Assembly (NCBI GenBank): GCA_023634235.1
Contig: JAMKCF010000009.1
Location: 8,680,001-8,744,000, forward strand
Source: Pisaster brevispinus
Lineage: Eukaryota > Echinodermata > Asteroidea > Forcipulatida > Asteriidae
Direction of reading: 5' to 3'
Length of the DNA stretch: 64,000 nucleotides
Below the pieces are notes generated by a model. It ran no database searches and was not told the DNA's origin. It saw only the letters and a program-made list of their open reading frames with translations. Position 1 is the first letter of the stretch; each line of letters begins with the position of its first letter. Positions 23,223-34,400 of this stretch are shown here, in pieces. Position numbers and translations under genes: made by a program.

Positions 23223-24189
23223 TCGGACACGATTGTGTTGTTGACGTTCAAACAGGGGCTTTTGGGTAAACAATAATTGCCTCGACAAATTGCCCTTTAT
23301 GTTCATAAGGCCTTAAGAGTAGAACTCTTAAATTATCGGCTAACCTCTCAAACTTTGAAAAGAGAAGAAACTATAAAACGCAAAATCAGGAAGCTGAGCG
23401 CCTACAGATGTGAATGTTGCATAGTTTAATACTATTTTTGGAATATTTAGCATTGGTTGCTAAGCGGATGTTTTTCTGTGTGTTGCACCCACGTGGGTGG
23501 GTGAAACCATTCGGTAGTATTTGAGAAATAAGTTGTATACCCAATGCAGGGACTATTGCAGATAAGTTCAGGACCGGATATACGTTGATCGTCGAGTGTA
23601 CCGCAACTTATACAAGTGGGTATAGAAATTAAAATGATTCATAAACTGGATATAAACTAAGAGATCTCAATTAAAATATTTTAAATATTTTCTTTCAGTA
23701 CAACACTATACTTGCAATAAAATTCAAGCTATTTATTTTGTCGGTTTACAAACTTTTCCCACACACAAAAGTACTGGTTCTTCGCTTTCAAAAAAGAGGA
23801 ACGTGTATTACAGGAGGGTTTTTGAATAGGTGGCGGAACCAGATATTTACATTTGGGGGTGAGGAAGGGCACAGACATAATTTTGATGGGCTACAAGAAT
23901 ATCGAATCATTCGTTTGTGCATTTTCCATTCTCATGGAAGATGGAATGGGGTTTGGGGGGGTTCAAGAGGGGGGCTCCCCTATGGTTACGTCACTGTGTA
24001 AACCCTCTATTGTAGTTAGCGTCATTCTTGTTCTGCTTAATGATAGGTGAATAAATCAATAGTTAAAATATCATTGTAAAAACACTTTAAGATGAGTCAA
24101 TGCTTTATGATAGGTGAATATATAAATAATACAATAATTATTATAAAAACACTTTAAGATAAGTCAATTCTACAGGTTTTATAGGCGTA

Positions 24190-26477
24190 CTACCGGACCG
24201 AATTAGACCTTAACTTGAAACTGTTTTTTCGATGTTTCACGCTGCATAAAACTTTCGTGACAATGTTCTTGGAGCAGCGTCGCCTCCAGCATTTGCACCG
24301 ACGGTTTGCTTCCCTCTCCCGTACAACTACAAGATGCGAAACGGCCTGGTCGAATACATCCCGGACTCCCTGACGAGTTAACGCAGAACATTCCAAGTAC
24401 CCCATAGCACCAAGACGCCGGGATGCCTTCTTTGCCGTTTCGTACGTCACTCGCTCTTCCGGGGATGAACTCTCTCGGAGATCTGTCTTTAGCCCAACCA
24501 GGAGGAACGGGGCATGGGGGCAATAGCGCCGTATCTCGGGGATCCAGACCTCCCGAACATTGTCTAGGGAAGTGGCCGAATTGACTGAGAAACACACGAG
24601 GAAGATATCAGTGCCTGGGTAGGAGAGGGGTCTGAGACGGTCGTAGTCTTCCTGTCCAGCCGTGTCGTACAAATACAACTGGGTTGGCTGTTTCTCTTCT
24701 TGGAGAACAATCACTGTAAAAGGAGTAAGTAACTTCATTGTAACATTGAACAAGAACGAATAGGACCTTCTGTCTAAAAACTAAAGCTTGAAGAAACATC
24801 ATTATAAAAAAGCAAAACAAAAAGCATGTGGTATTCCATGTGGTTCTTTTAAAATTTCGTAATTGTTGAGGCTTTTAATAATGCGGCATTGTTTGGGGGG
24901 GGGGGTTTGGGGGGAAGAGTGACATTCACACCCTCTATATAGACCATGTGACCTGTGACATCACATGTTTACTAAAGAGCCACATAGGCTGCAGCTACTT
25001 CCTTCATGCACGATCTGTACACAGCTCAGAAGAAAACATGCAATGGAGATTTCACTGCCTGATTTTTATCAACTTTTCATGTGAAGAAAGGGGGCACACT
25101 CAGCTGTTACTTTTAATTAATACCACTTGAGTGTAATGTGGAAATTATGACACAAAACAGTGTGGTATCTTGCTTGCCAGAAAGACCCTGGATTGTACGA
25201 GGTCACTCATTATAAAGGCCACGTGCAATAAACACACCATTCAACCGTGGATGTAGAAATATTCAACCAATCTATGGTTGCCATTTCAGTGCACAAGCGG
25301 GAGACAGATGATGTTTTATCGGGGGTTCCATGCACGCATAAACGTACTGTACTTATTTCGACGGTGTTGGCCTAATGACGGTAGTTGTTGGTGATGTATA
25401 TTTGGACGCTAAACTAAGTTATCATCTAATGCATTCATTATGGTACATTGTGGGAAACGAGTGGGCGGGCGTACGAACTTAGCGTGTGTGTGGTTAGTGG
25501 AAGGCCGTCATGCCCACGAGGAAGCTTCTTAACAATCAGGGACGTAATAAACTTGCTAAACACGGAAATATCCGGCCAAAACACCATTACAGTTTACATT
25601 GCTGCGATTGGTACCCACTTTTGCTTAATGTGGAAACGAAATTTGCTGGCAGAATTCTATGAAATTGGGCCCGACAAGAGGGAATTTTGAACGGCGTGTC
25701 TCTGATAATGGTTAATATTAATAATCCATAATGATTATTAAATCGGTTGGGGTCTTATAAAGGAAGGCCGGAGACACACGGTCAACATCGTTCAAACCTG
25801 GGTGGGATTTCAGACAATACGTTCCCAGTTTTACTTTAATTTAATTTGAACAATCTTAACAGGTAATTAAACCTTGACTATGGGTAAATTATTGAATAAA
25901 TTTGGGCTGAACACAAGGAAAACTGACCAGAGCGGGAAGGTTGCAGCATAGGTCGCCGGTTCCCGCTCTAGTCATTCTCCGTCCAACCCATTGTATAAAC
26001 CTCAGTTTTGCTTGCGTAATAATGTTGTATTAAACGGTTCCGGCATTTTCCCGAAGAGAGTTTTAATACTGAATTTTTTAAAGCCCCTCTCCCCCAAAAC
26101 ACAACAAAACTAAATGGATGGAAACCGTGTGTCGGTGGGGGAAGTAAGAGTGTACCCATCAGGCAATTGTAGTGATCTTTTTGCTGTACTATATTAACAT
26201 TTCTATCTTGCAAATTTGCGGTTGAAAGAACCAATGCGGAAAAGGTGAAGGAACAGTATTTTTTTCAATGTCCCTTTAGGGGCTCCGTATATTCCCACTA
26301 ACAAAGACGAAAAGAACAACTATGCAGAGATAGAAATAGAAGTATTGTACACTTACCAGAATATGTGTCAAAAACAGTCGGTATGTGATCCGTCAGAAAT
26401 CTATCCCGAGCATAGCTGAAGAGAAGGCTGGTTTTACCGGCCCCACCGTCGCCAACAACTACTAATTTCATACTCAT
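24190..26477 (-). CDS. Divergent Rho-family small GTPase (2 exons)
   Basis: Exons 26477-26357 and 24713-24190, minus strand, giving 214 aa. G1 is GDGGAGKT (9-16), switch I HIPTVFDTYSG (31-41) and G3 DTAGQEDYDRLRPLSYP (57-73); the last is essentially the Rac/Cdc42 sequence. G5 is ECSAL (148-152). Gln61 is kept. Three things are unusual: G4 reads LKTD (115-118), where Rho proteins have T/N-K-x-D; the stretch between G4 and G5 is about eight residues shorter than in Rac1, removing most of the Rho insert helix; and the C-terminus ends RSNSVR with no CaaX box, although the tail is basic and has several cysteines (CKCWRRRC). It may therefore attach to membranes by palmitoylation or basic charge rather than prenylation; that is inference. 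It cannot be assigned to a named Rho subfamily. The first Met was chosen two codons before MKLVVVG. Confidence 0.88.
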
Positions 26478-27064
26478 GACTTCTCTCCAAAAGGTATAGA
26501 CTTCAAACACTGTGGCTCTGTTGTGGCGGAGTGAGCTTCCTCGAAATGTGTTTGCTTGAAACAAACTATGAGATATTTCACTTTTAAATACCCGCTGTAT
26601 ATTGTTATCTTTTGGAATGAAGTCTTGTTGTCCTCTATTTATAATAATTCGAGCAAAACTTTTTTCGGCCCTGTGACACAATGGGCGGGGCCATAGCCCA
26701 ATCGCCTTGCAATGCCTTAAAATAGCATATGACATCATCGTGTTTATATGAGCGTGTCAGCGCACGTAAAAGCAAGCTCGATGGAAGATTGCACCACACA
26801 TTTTTTCACGCTGTATTGGGAAATAAACAACAGACCAACTATAACTTAAGTGTAACGCTACAGTTACAGAGCTGAGACAAGGTGAGTTTGCTAGCTCAGC
26901 AGCTCCAGTATATACCGTACATCTACCCCTAGTTTAAACAGGAGATTTCGACATAAAATAATTTGGGTGTAAGTATAAAACTTACAAAAGTAGCAAAGTG
27001 TGCATTTCCTTTCTTTCTTTCCGTCATGTTTCTGTCGTGTAGTTTACCCATTTGTTTGGTTGTG

Positions 27065-27245
27065 AAGTGGTCCACACGCGTACCCCTAGAACTATTAGAA
27101 TGCGGTTCGTTCCGCTATCGTCTCCACGAACGAGCCGCATAGTTCTAGGAGGAGTAGGACTGTAGGAGTAGTCCACACGTACACGTTAGGCCTACTCCTA
27201 AGTACTACTAGAACTATTCGGTTCGTTCCGCTATCGTCTCCCCGA
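27065..27245. repeat. Duplicated inverted-repeat block
   Basis: CGGTTCGTTCCGCTATCGTC occurs twice (near 27101 and 27221), each copy preceded by CTAGAACTATT, and the complement ATAGTTCTAG lies between them. TCCACACG also occurs twice. It looks like a short hairpin element that was tandemly duplicated. No coding capacity. Confidence 0.45.
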
Positions 27246-27580
27246 CCCTCATAGGTCATCATGTACAAAATCCTATTCGAAACTTTTTCCCCTTCACGTT
27301 TATGCACCTGGACTTCTCTTTTGAAAACGGAGCTTGCCAAAATTAGGCTCTATGTGTTCATTGTTTTCACAGTGAGCTCGGGGTGGGTCCAGAAAATCCA
27401 CTCCGCAAAAAAAAGGTGCAAAAAATGATAAATTCCCATCATTTATTCAGAATCGTCGCCTTCCGATAACATAAATGGCCGCCGTCGCTTGTATCACTGG
27501 TATGCTGCGTGCAACGCTGGTCGACGACATGCCTTAAGCCAGTATTCAATAATATTCTGTGCGCAACACTGGTCCACAAT

Positions 27581-28689
27581 GGGGTTCAGACAACTCGTCC
27601 GTTTGACAACTCGACGGGTCAGACAACTCGTCCGGTAGGACAACTCGACGGCTGATTCGCAAAACTGTCAGACAAGTCGACTTTTGATCAGACAGCTCGA
27701 CGGATGGAGTTCAAATCATTCTGGCAAAAGAAGGATTTGTGTGACAGTTAGCAGCTATAGCTGTCCGCACAGCCCGGCCGCCTGGCATGGGGACGAACGT
27801 ACTGTGACTGGGTACAGGCGTCCCCCGGGGTGGGGGACAAACGCAAAAGATGGCGGGTGTGTATGGGGTCATTCGCGTGCAGTGGGCCTTGGGGCGGGGC
27901 GGAACTCCATGAGCGGGCAGCTTATAATATAGGCCTACCTATAGTATATGAAAGGGAAAATAATTACAAAATGAATTGTGCAAACGGAAACTAAAAGTTT
28001 TAATTGGCCAGAAGTGCCCCCTACAAAATGGTGCATCCCCGTGGCCCCCTCCAAAATTTTACCTTTAGTTTCGGCGACGTGACTGAGGGCCACTGGCGGC
28101 CGGAGGCAGCTGATATTATGTCACCGGAGATTGGGCAAAGCATGACTCGAATAATGTTTTGTGCAATTCCAATCGATTGGCAGACTCATTTAATTCAATA
28201 ATATCTATTTCGAATTTAAATATATTTAGCTCTTTATTACCAAGTAGTTTTCCTTTTGTAGCGTTGTGCCAGTGGAGAAGTATATAGAAATAAATCTTCG
28301 GGCTATTCCTGTCATAAAAGTTGTTCAGGTCACGACAACATTTCTAAAAACTGTCAATCAAATCAGAGATGTAATTAACAAGGCTCCATTCCCAATGCAA
28401 TATTCACATTCAAAATTCCAGTTTCCTCAATGAAGTTGGCGTTCATAGGAGCTATCATGACCAGTGATTAACAAATGGCAAGTTGAACCGAAACAGTTAT
28501 TGGTGGTTACGGCCGCGAAAACGCACCCGTCATTCACCCGTCAACTTCACCGTCGACTTGTCTTGGCACTCCGTCGAGTTGTCTCACTGGCGAGTTGTAA
28601 AACTGTCGTGTTGTCTGACCGGACGAGTTGTCTGACCCGTCGAGTTGTCAGACTGTCGGGTTGTCAAACGGACGAGTTGTCTGACATCC
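27581..28689. mobile_element. Non-autonomous DNA transposon with 8-bp target duplication
   Basis: Identical octamers TCCACAAT flank the element (27573-27580 and 28690-28697). The inverted ends share TCAGACAACTCGTCCGTTTG after two to five terminal bases. Both ends carry several direct and inverted copies of a GACAACTCG(T/A)C motif (27586-27708 and 28545-28685), like subterminal transposase-binding arrays. The 0.8 kb centre encodes no recognisable transposase. An 8-bp duplication fits hAT, P or Merlin-type elements; GG-type termini would favour Merlin, but the class is not certain. Confidence 0.7.
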
Positions 28690-28734
28690 TCCACAATAAT
28701 CAATGGCTTATCTTTTATACGTAAACCGTTGGTT

Positions 28735-28790
28735 ATTGTGATTACACTGGCACTCTACCAACTGAGTCATCTAGCCCTAATGTTGGCAGT
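28735..28790 (-). repeat. tRNA-derived SINE fragment
   Basis: The minus strand reads GACTCAGTTGGTAGAGTGCC, a good A-box, with a tRNA-like GGGCTAGAT before it. No matching B-box follows at tRNA spacing. It lies just outside the right end of the 8-bp-duplication element. Confidence 0.45.
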
Positions 28791-30354
28791 TTCCTTATTT
28801 TGTCAATATCTTTGTTCAGGGGTGCCAGACAGAAGCCATGCAACCTGTAACTGCCGTATAACTAGTGATCTCTTGAGCAATATGGTGGATATTACTGTCA
28901 AATTGCTCATTATTCCCTATTCCAAAGTCCACAGTCAAGATTTTGTTTCAGAAATGTTTTGCTTGTGTAGATCTAGGAAAGAAAAACAAGTGTGTGACTA
29001 TGAATACTTACAAGCTTTACTTACAAAATAAACAATGGATTTGCAAAGTTTACTCTGGTAGTGAGTTACTACTTTCTAAGACTAAGAGTCAAGGTTGATA
29101 AGATTGTACCTGCATTATGTATTGCTATGCAATAAGGAAATATAGAGTAGTGGTAGTACTAGTAGTCACGTGTAGATCTAGGAAAGAAAAACAAGTGTGT
29201 GACTTCAGTAGTCATAAATTCCCATGAAATTTCTTCATCCTGGTGTATCCCATTCCCACTTCATACCTGGCTGCCCCAAATGAATGCAATTGAGTACAAG
29301 TAGAGTCAAGGTTGGTAAGATTGTACAGGCCCTGCATTATGTATTGCTATGCAATAAGGAAATATCGAGTTGTGGTAGTAGTCACGTTGGTGAAAAAGAA
29401 ACTGTAGGCCTACTTCAAAGTTTAAAATAAACAGTTTTGAATATTTAGATTGAGCCTGATGTATTTGGATGGCTCATGCCTACTAGACCAGTGTCCACTC
29501 ACTCTAATCTTTTCAGTAAAGAATAGTTAATTATTGCTTTTCATAGAAACAAAGTTCTGAGCTGTAAACATGGTATTTAAAGACTCCCTCCCCAGTCACT
29601 CACTGCTCACTTGGATTGCCGCAAATTGAATCCCTGAAAACAATCTCTTCACTAGAGCATGACCACCTCAATCCATAAACCAAAAGTCAATGAATTTATC
29701 TTCAAAAGTTCACAGTCAAGGTTTTTTTTTTCAGTAACTTTTTGCTTGTGTAGAGATCTAGAAAAGAAAAACAAGTGTGTGACTTCAATGGTCATAAATT
29801 CCAATGGAATTTCCTCATCCGGGTGTATTCTATACCACTACATACCTGGCTGCCCAAAATGAATAGTTTTACTTATAAAATAAACAGTGTATTTGAAAAG
29901 TAAATACATGTACTCTGGTACTCATGTACTCTGCATTATGTATTACTATGCAATAAGGAAATATCGAGTTGTGGTACATGTAGTAGTCACGTTGGTGAAA
30001 AAGAAACTGTAGGCTTACTTCAAAATTCACAATAAACAGTTTTAAATAATTGTGTAGATTGAGCCTGATGTATTGGATAGCTCATGCCTGCTAGACCAGT
30101 GTCCACTCACCCCCTAATCTTTCCAGTAAAGAATTGTTAATTATTGCTTTTCATAGAAACAAAGTTCCGAGTGTTGTAAACGTGGTTTTCAAAAGAAGTT
30201 CACACCAGTACCAATTCTCCAGAAAAATATTGCCATCCGAGTTTGGGAAACTAGTGTTTGAAGCCCCCCCCCCCCCCCCCGAGTCACTCTTTGCTCCTTT
30301 TGATTGCTGCAGTTGAATTCCTGAAAACAAGCTCTTCACTAGAGCATGACTACC

Positions 30355-31376
30355 TTAACCCTTTGCACGCTACCATTCCCTACACACACTGTTTCCTGCC
30401 CGCTGGAATCTTTTTGCATAACCATTAAAATTACACACGGTTGTACTAAAAAGCCTTTTTCTGTGTGAAGGAATTATTTTATTGCAAAATGCAAAATAAG
30501 ACAAATGTAGAGTATAATACTGGCAACCATTTAGTTCAAACAGAATTGATTTTGGATGCAGAATTTAGAAAATACTCACTTCCAAAGTTCATGATTTTCC
30601 TCAAAAATGAACTTGTGTGTGTGTGCATGTGTTTACATGTACATGTACATCAGGGACATACACAACACAAACTTGCAAATGTGACTAAAAAAGATCAAAT
30701 AAATATAGTAAATGTTCATGTCCAATTGTTCTCAGAGTTTATTTTTTGTTGTACCCTGATTCAATGACATCTTCAGGATCATATTCATAGATCATGTAGA
30801 TCATCTGTCCATGATGTAGCTGGTTGAATTCTATCAGCCATGTATGATCGTATTCCCTTAGTAAAGCACGTCAAAAAGCATCCCACCACCTTGGACTGTT
30901 CCCCTCCTTGCACAAAAACGATGCCATCGTCGTCAGATTCGGCCCAAATGTCGTCAATAGACGTGTATTCAATATATTCCACGTTGTCAGTAGACATAAC
31001 TGAAGCATTATCGTCACTATCGCCTCCCAAAACGTCCTCAAACTCCGATTCTCCCGAGTCAAAATCCGCGAAAATCTCCACGAATGCTGCTGCGGCGTCC
31101 ATGTTTACTGCCTTTTGTTTTACGGTGATAACAGTCGCGGAAAAACTCGGAAATTTCAGGATTTTTTCTATAAAAATTGTTGCGTTTTCGTTCGTAACAT
31201 GGCTTCCACATATCGAAGTGTCCAAAAAGTACCCGGATGAATGTCAGGGGTCAAAGGAAAGCTCGATTGTATGCAAAACAAGTAGCAACTTGTGTTGGGC
31301 GCAAATATGCGCCCATAGCAGTGAGGGAATAAACGTTGCGGGCGCAAATTTGCGCCCGTAGCATGCAAAGGGTTAA
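30355..31376. mobile_element. piggyBac-type element, internally deleted
   Basis: TTAA at 30355-30358 and 31373-31376 bounds inverted ends TTAACCCTTTGCACGCTAC and GTAGCATGCAAAGGGTTAA. A subterminal palindrome GGGCGCAAATTTGCGCCC sits at the right end. TTAA target duplication with CCC-starting ends is the piggyBac signature. At 1.02 kb it is much shorter than autonomous elements (usually over 2 kb), and only a short acidic N-terminal transposase-like frame remains. The parallel segment near 29660-29680 shows the unoccupied sequence with TCAA at the matching position. Confidence 0.85.
30785..31102 (-). pseudogene. Remnant of piggyBac transposase N-terminus
   Basis: A frame of 105 aa begins MDAAAAFVEIFADFDSG and is rich in Asp, Glu and Ser, as is usual for the N-terminus of piggyBac transposases. 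It stops before any of the catalytic aspartates or the C-terminal cysteine-rich domain. It runs on the minus strand inside the piggyBac element. The frame also extends 41 codons upstream, but the Met at 31102 is the likely start. Judged non-functional. The assignment rests on context and composition, not on a conserved motif. Confidence 0.5.
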
Positions 31377-31461
31377 TCAATAAACCAAAGGTCAATGAAT
31401 TTATCTTGAATCTCGGTATGAATGTTGTTGAATTACAGAATCAAACCTTGAAATCTTCACG

Positions 31462-34400
31462 ATGGAATTCGGCGGGAAGTTTGTTTACTTGAAGAAGAAA
31501 AGGAGCAAGGAAGATGCCAAGGTGGAGGAAGAAGATGAAGAGGAAGAGATGTTTACTGAGGAGGATCTCAACCAGGGAATAAACAAGCAGTGCATGCCAG
31601 GAGCTAGTGATGGTGATGATGGCAAGGTATGATTTCAAATCATTCTTCCTCCAAAATTATGTTCAATATACACTGACAGAATTTGGCAGCAATGGGGCCC
31701 CTTGCTTCCCTCCCCTTTGTCAAGAGTTTGTATATTTTGCCTGTTTATTTGACGGAAAACTGAATTGGTGGTTGCCTTGCTTAATTAAAAGCAAAGGCCT
31801 TTGTGTGAAGATATTTATAATATGAACAAGAAGTACTTGACTTTTTTTCCTGAGAATAACTGAAACTCTTACAATGCTGATTTTTTTTCCACATGAATGA
31901 GTTGCATGTGTTATCAAATCAAGGAAACCATAATAGTTACTAAGGGAATCCAAAAGCCATGACCCTTCGAGGTCTTTTTACATGGCCATTCAGGACCGAG
32001 TCACTTCTCTTTTATTCCCATTCATAAATACCCCTGCTGTAAAAAAGCGTTGTAATAAAGGAATAACTGTAATTGAACTTGTCCGTTTTGTTTCGGGCAT
32101 CGTTTCGCGAAGGGTCAAATTGCGCTCGATGCGTACACAGTTGTGAGTGCTCGTGCATTATATAATAGATTTTGCATTGAGTTCCTGCATGTATTGGTTG
32201 CATTACGTGTTACAAGTGCTTGCGCACAAGAGGCATATCGCTATGAGCACCAAATGCGTGTTATCCAACCGGTTTTGAACAACTCCTCCTATGTTTATTT
32301 TTATCAATGATTTCAAATGGTCTCAAACATACTCTCGAAACATATCAAGGCTGTTTCAGAACACTCAGTTTTATATTTAATCCGCTTGTTTTTATCTTCA
32401 TTTACAGACGTGCATGTTGGATATTTTAGATTCGGCAGGGCAAGAAGAATTTTCAGCCCTAAGGGAACAGGTGAGAAAAATATTAAATTAGATCTGAAGA
32501 GAATGTTTCCATTGAATAGAAATTGCTTTGAGGAAAGATCGGAAAAGATATAGTCTGAGGGAAATCCAGGTAGGTTTCGATTCAACACCATAGAAGTTTC
32601 TCCATTACGTTGACCACAGAGCAACTAAGTCTTTTGAATTAGGTCTGGTACAGTGACTTTAATACTCGGGTCACATGATCAGTTAGAATTCATCAGACTC
32701 TTTTAGGTACCTTCCGTTGTTCCAGATTCATTTGGAAATCTGCTCATGTCACACGGTTCAGGGGCAAGCTTCTACCATTGCGTAATTTCTAATGAAATGT
32801 TTAGCATAAGATGGTAAGTTTGTGGCGTGTCGTGGCGAAGCGGTCTAGTTCACCAGACCCAAGCTCTGGTGTTGTCAGCGGCAGGGTGTGGGTTCAAATC
32901 CCTGTCATGATATTTGTGCCCTTGAGCAAGGCAGTTAACCATAATTGCTTCGTAAAAAGTTGGGAAGGTAGTGCATTGTGCTCTACCAGCCAGGCTCCTA
33001 GTGGATGATACCCATGCCTACATCCTTACGGACTGTGAAGGGGGGGGAACTCTGACAGCCCCAGGAGTAGGTGGCAATGTGCCCCTGGGTACAGTTGATT
33101 TGGGTCTACAGCCCAAATCTGTTAAGTGTAGCCCTCACCTTGAAGTGGCTGTCCGACCTTGTGATGTTGGGCGATACTTCATTAAAAAATAAATTAATAG
33201 ATAAAAATGAGGATACCAGATTGCCAAAGCTTGCCCTGAACCATGCGATGTAGATTACGATGCGATTATTCAAATTCAAACACAAGAGTCCAGTGATTAC
33301 TAACACAACCAATAAGAGTGTTTCAATTCCTTAAAATGTGTTTATTGTTGTTTCAGAAACTAAGCCCTTTAGAGATGATTCATTTCTGAATCATCATTTC
33401 CATATGCCAGGTGTTACTGATTTCTGATTTTTAACTTACCATAAATCCCTGAATATGTATGAAAAAGATATGAAATCAAAACATATTAAACGCAGGGTAT
33501 GACCTTTTGGGTTGAATGAATTGAAGTTGAATCTTGCAGCTTATTAGAGCCACAAGGGGCACTTCGTTACAAGCCAATTGTAACTGCCAGGAACATTTTG
33601 TTACAAGCCAGTTGTGACTGCCAGGGGCATTTTGTTACAAGCCAGTTGTGACTGCCAGGGGCATTTTGTTACAAGCCAATTGTGACGGCCAGGGGCATTT
33701 TGTTACAAGCCAATTGTGACTGCCAAGGGCATTTTGTTACAAACACAAGCCAATTGTGACGGCCAGGAACATTTTGTTACAAGCCAGTTGTGACGGCCAG
33801 GGGCATTTTGGCCAGGGGCATTTTGTTACAAGCCAATTGTGACGGCCAGGGGCATTTTGTTACAAGCCAATTGTGACTGCCAGGGGCATTTTGTTACAAG
33901 CCAATTGTGACGGCCAAGGGCATTTTGTTACAAGCCAATTGTGACTGCCAAGGGCATTTTGTTACAAGCCAATTGTGATGGCCAGGGGCATTTTGTTACA
34001 AGCCAAATGTAACTGCCAGGAACATTTTGTTACAAGTCAGTTGTGACTGCCAGGGGCATTTTGTTACAAGCCAATTGTGACGGCCAAGGGCATTTTGTTA
34101 CAAGCCAATTGTGACTGCCAAGGGCATTTTGTTACAAGCCAATTGTGACTGCCAAGGGCATTTTGTTACAAGCCAAATGTAACTGCCAGGAACATTTTGT
34201 TACAAGTCAGTTGTGACTGCCAGGGGCATTTTGTTACAAGCCAATTGTGACGGCCAAGGGCATTTTGTTACAAGCCAATTGTGACTGCCAAGGGCATTTT
34301 GTTACAAGCCAATTGTGACTGCCAAGGGCATTTTGTTACAAGCCAATTGTGACGGCCAGGGGCATTTTGTTACAAGCCAATTGTGACGGCCAGGAGCATT

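Larger units (their letters stand above)
20244..24189. other. Intergenic region between legumain and Rho gene
   Basis: No gene recognised. It must hold the legumain promoter just above 20243; the nearby GTCACGTGA at about 20363 is an E-box/CLEAR-like palindrome of the kind bound by bHLH factors, which would fit a lysosomal gene, but this is only a motif match. The rest is a 1.2 kb terminal-inverted-repeat element (21629-22844), a family B hairpin (23114-23222) and AT-rich sequence. Confidence 0.5.
29165..31413 (+). repeat. Tandem segmental duplication, second copy interrupted by piggyBac
   Basis: A unit of about 0.6 kb occurs as copy 1 (about 29165-29720) and copy 2 (about 29750-30354, resuming 31377-31413). 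Shared words include GATCTAGGAAAGAAAAACAA, ATGCAATAAGGAAATATCGA and AGACCAGTGTCCACTCAC. An additional partial copy starts near 28923. Copy 2 has an extra insertion with a poly-C tract near 30265. It ends about 50 bases before the first coding exon of the permuted Ras gene. No protein is evident. Confidence 0.7.
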
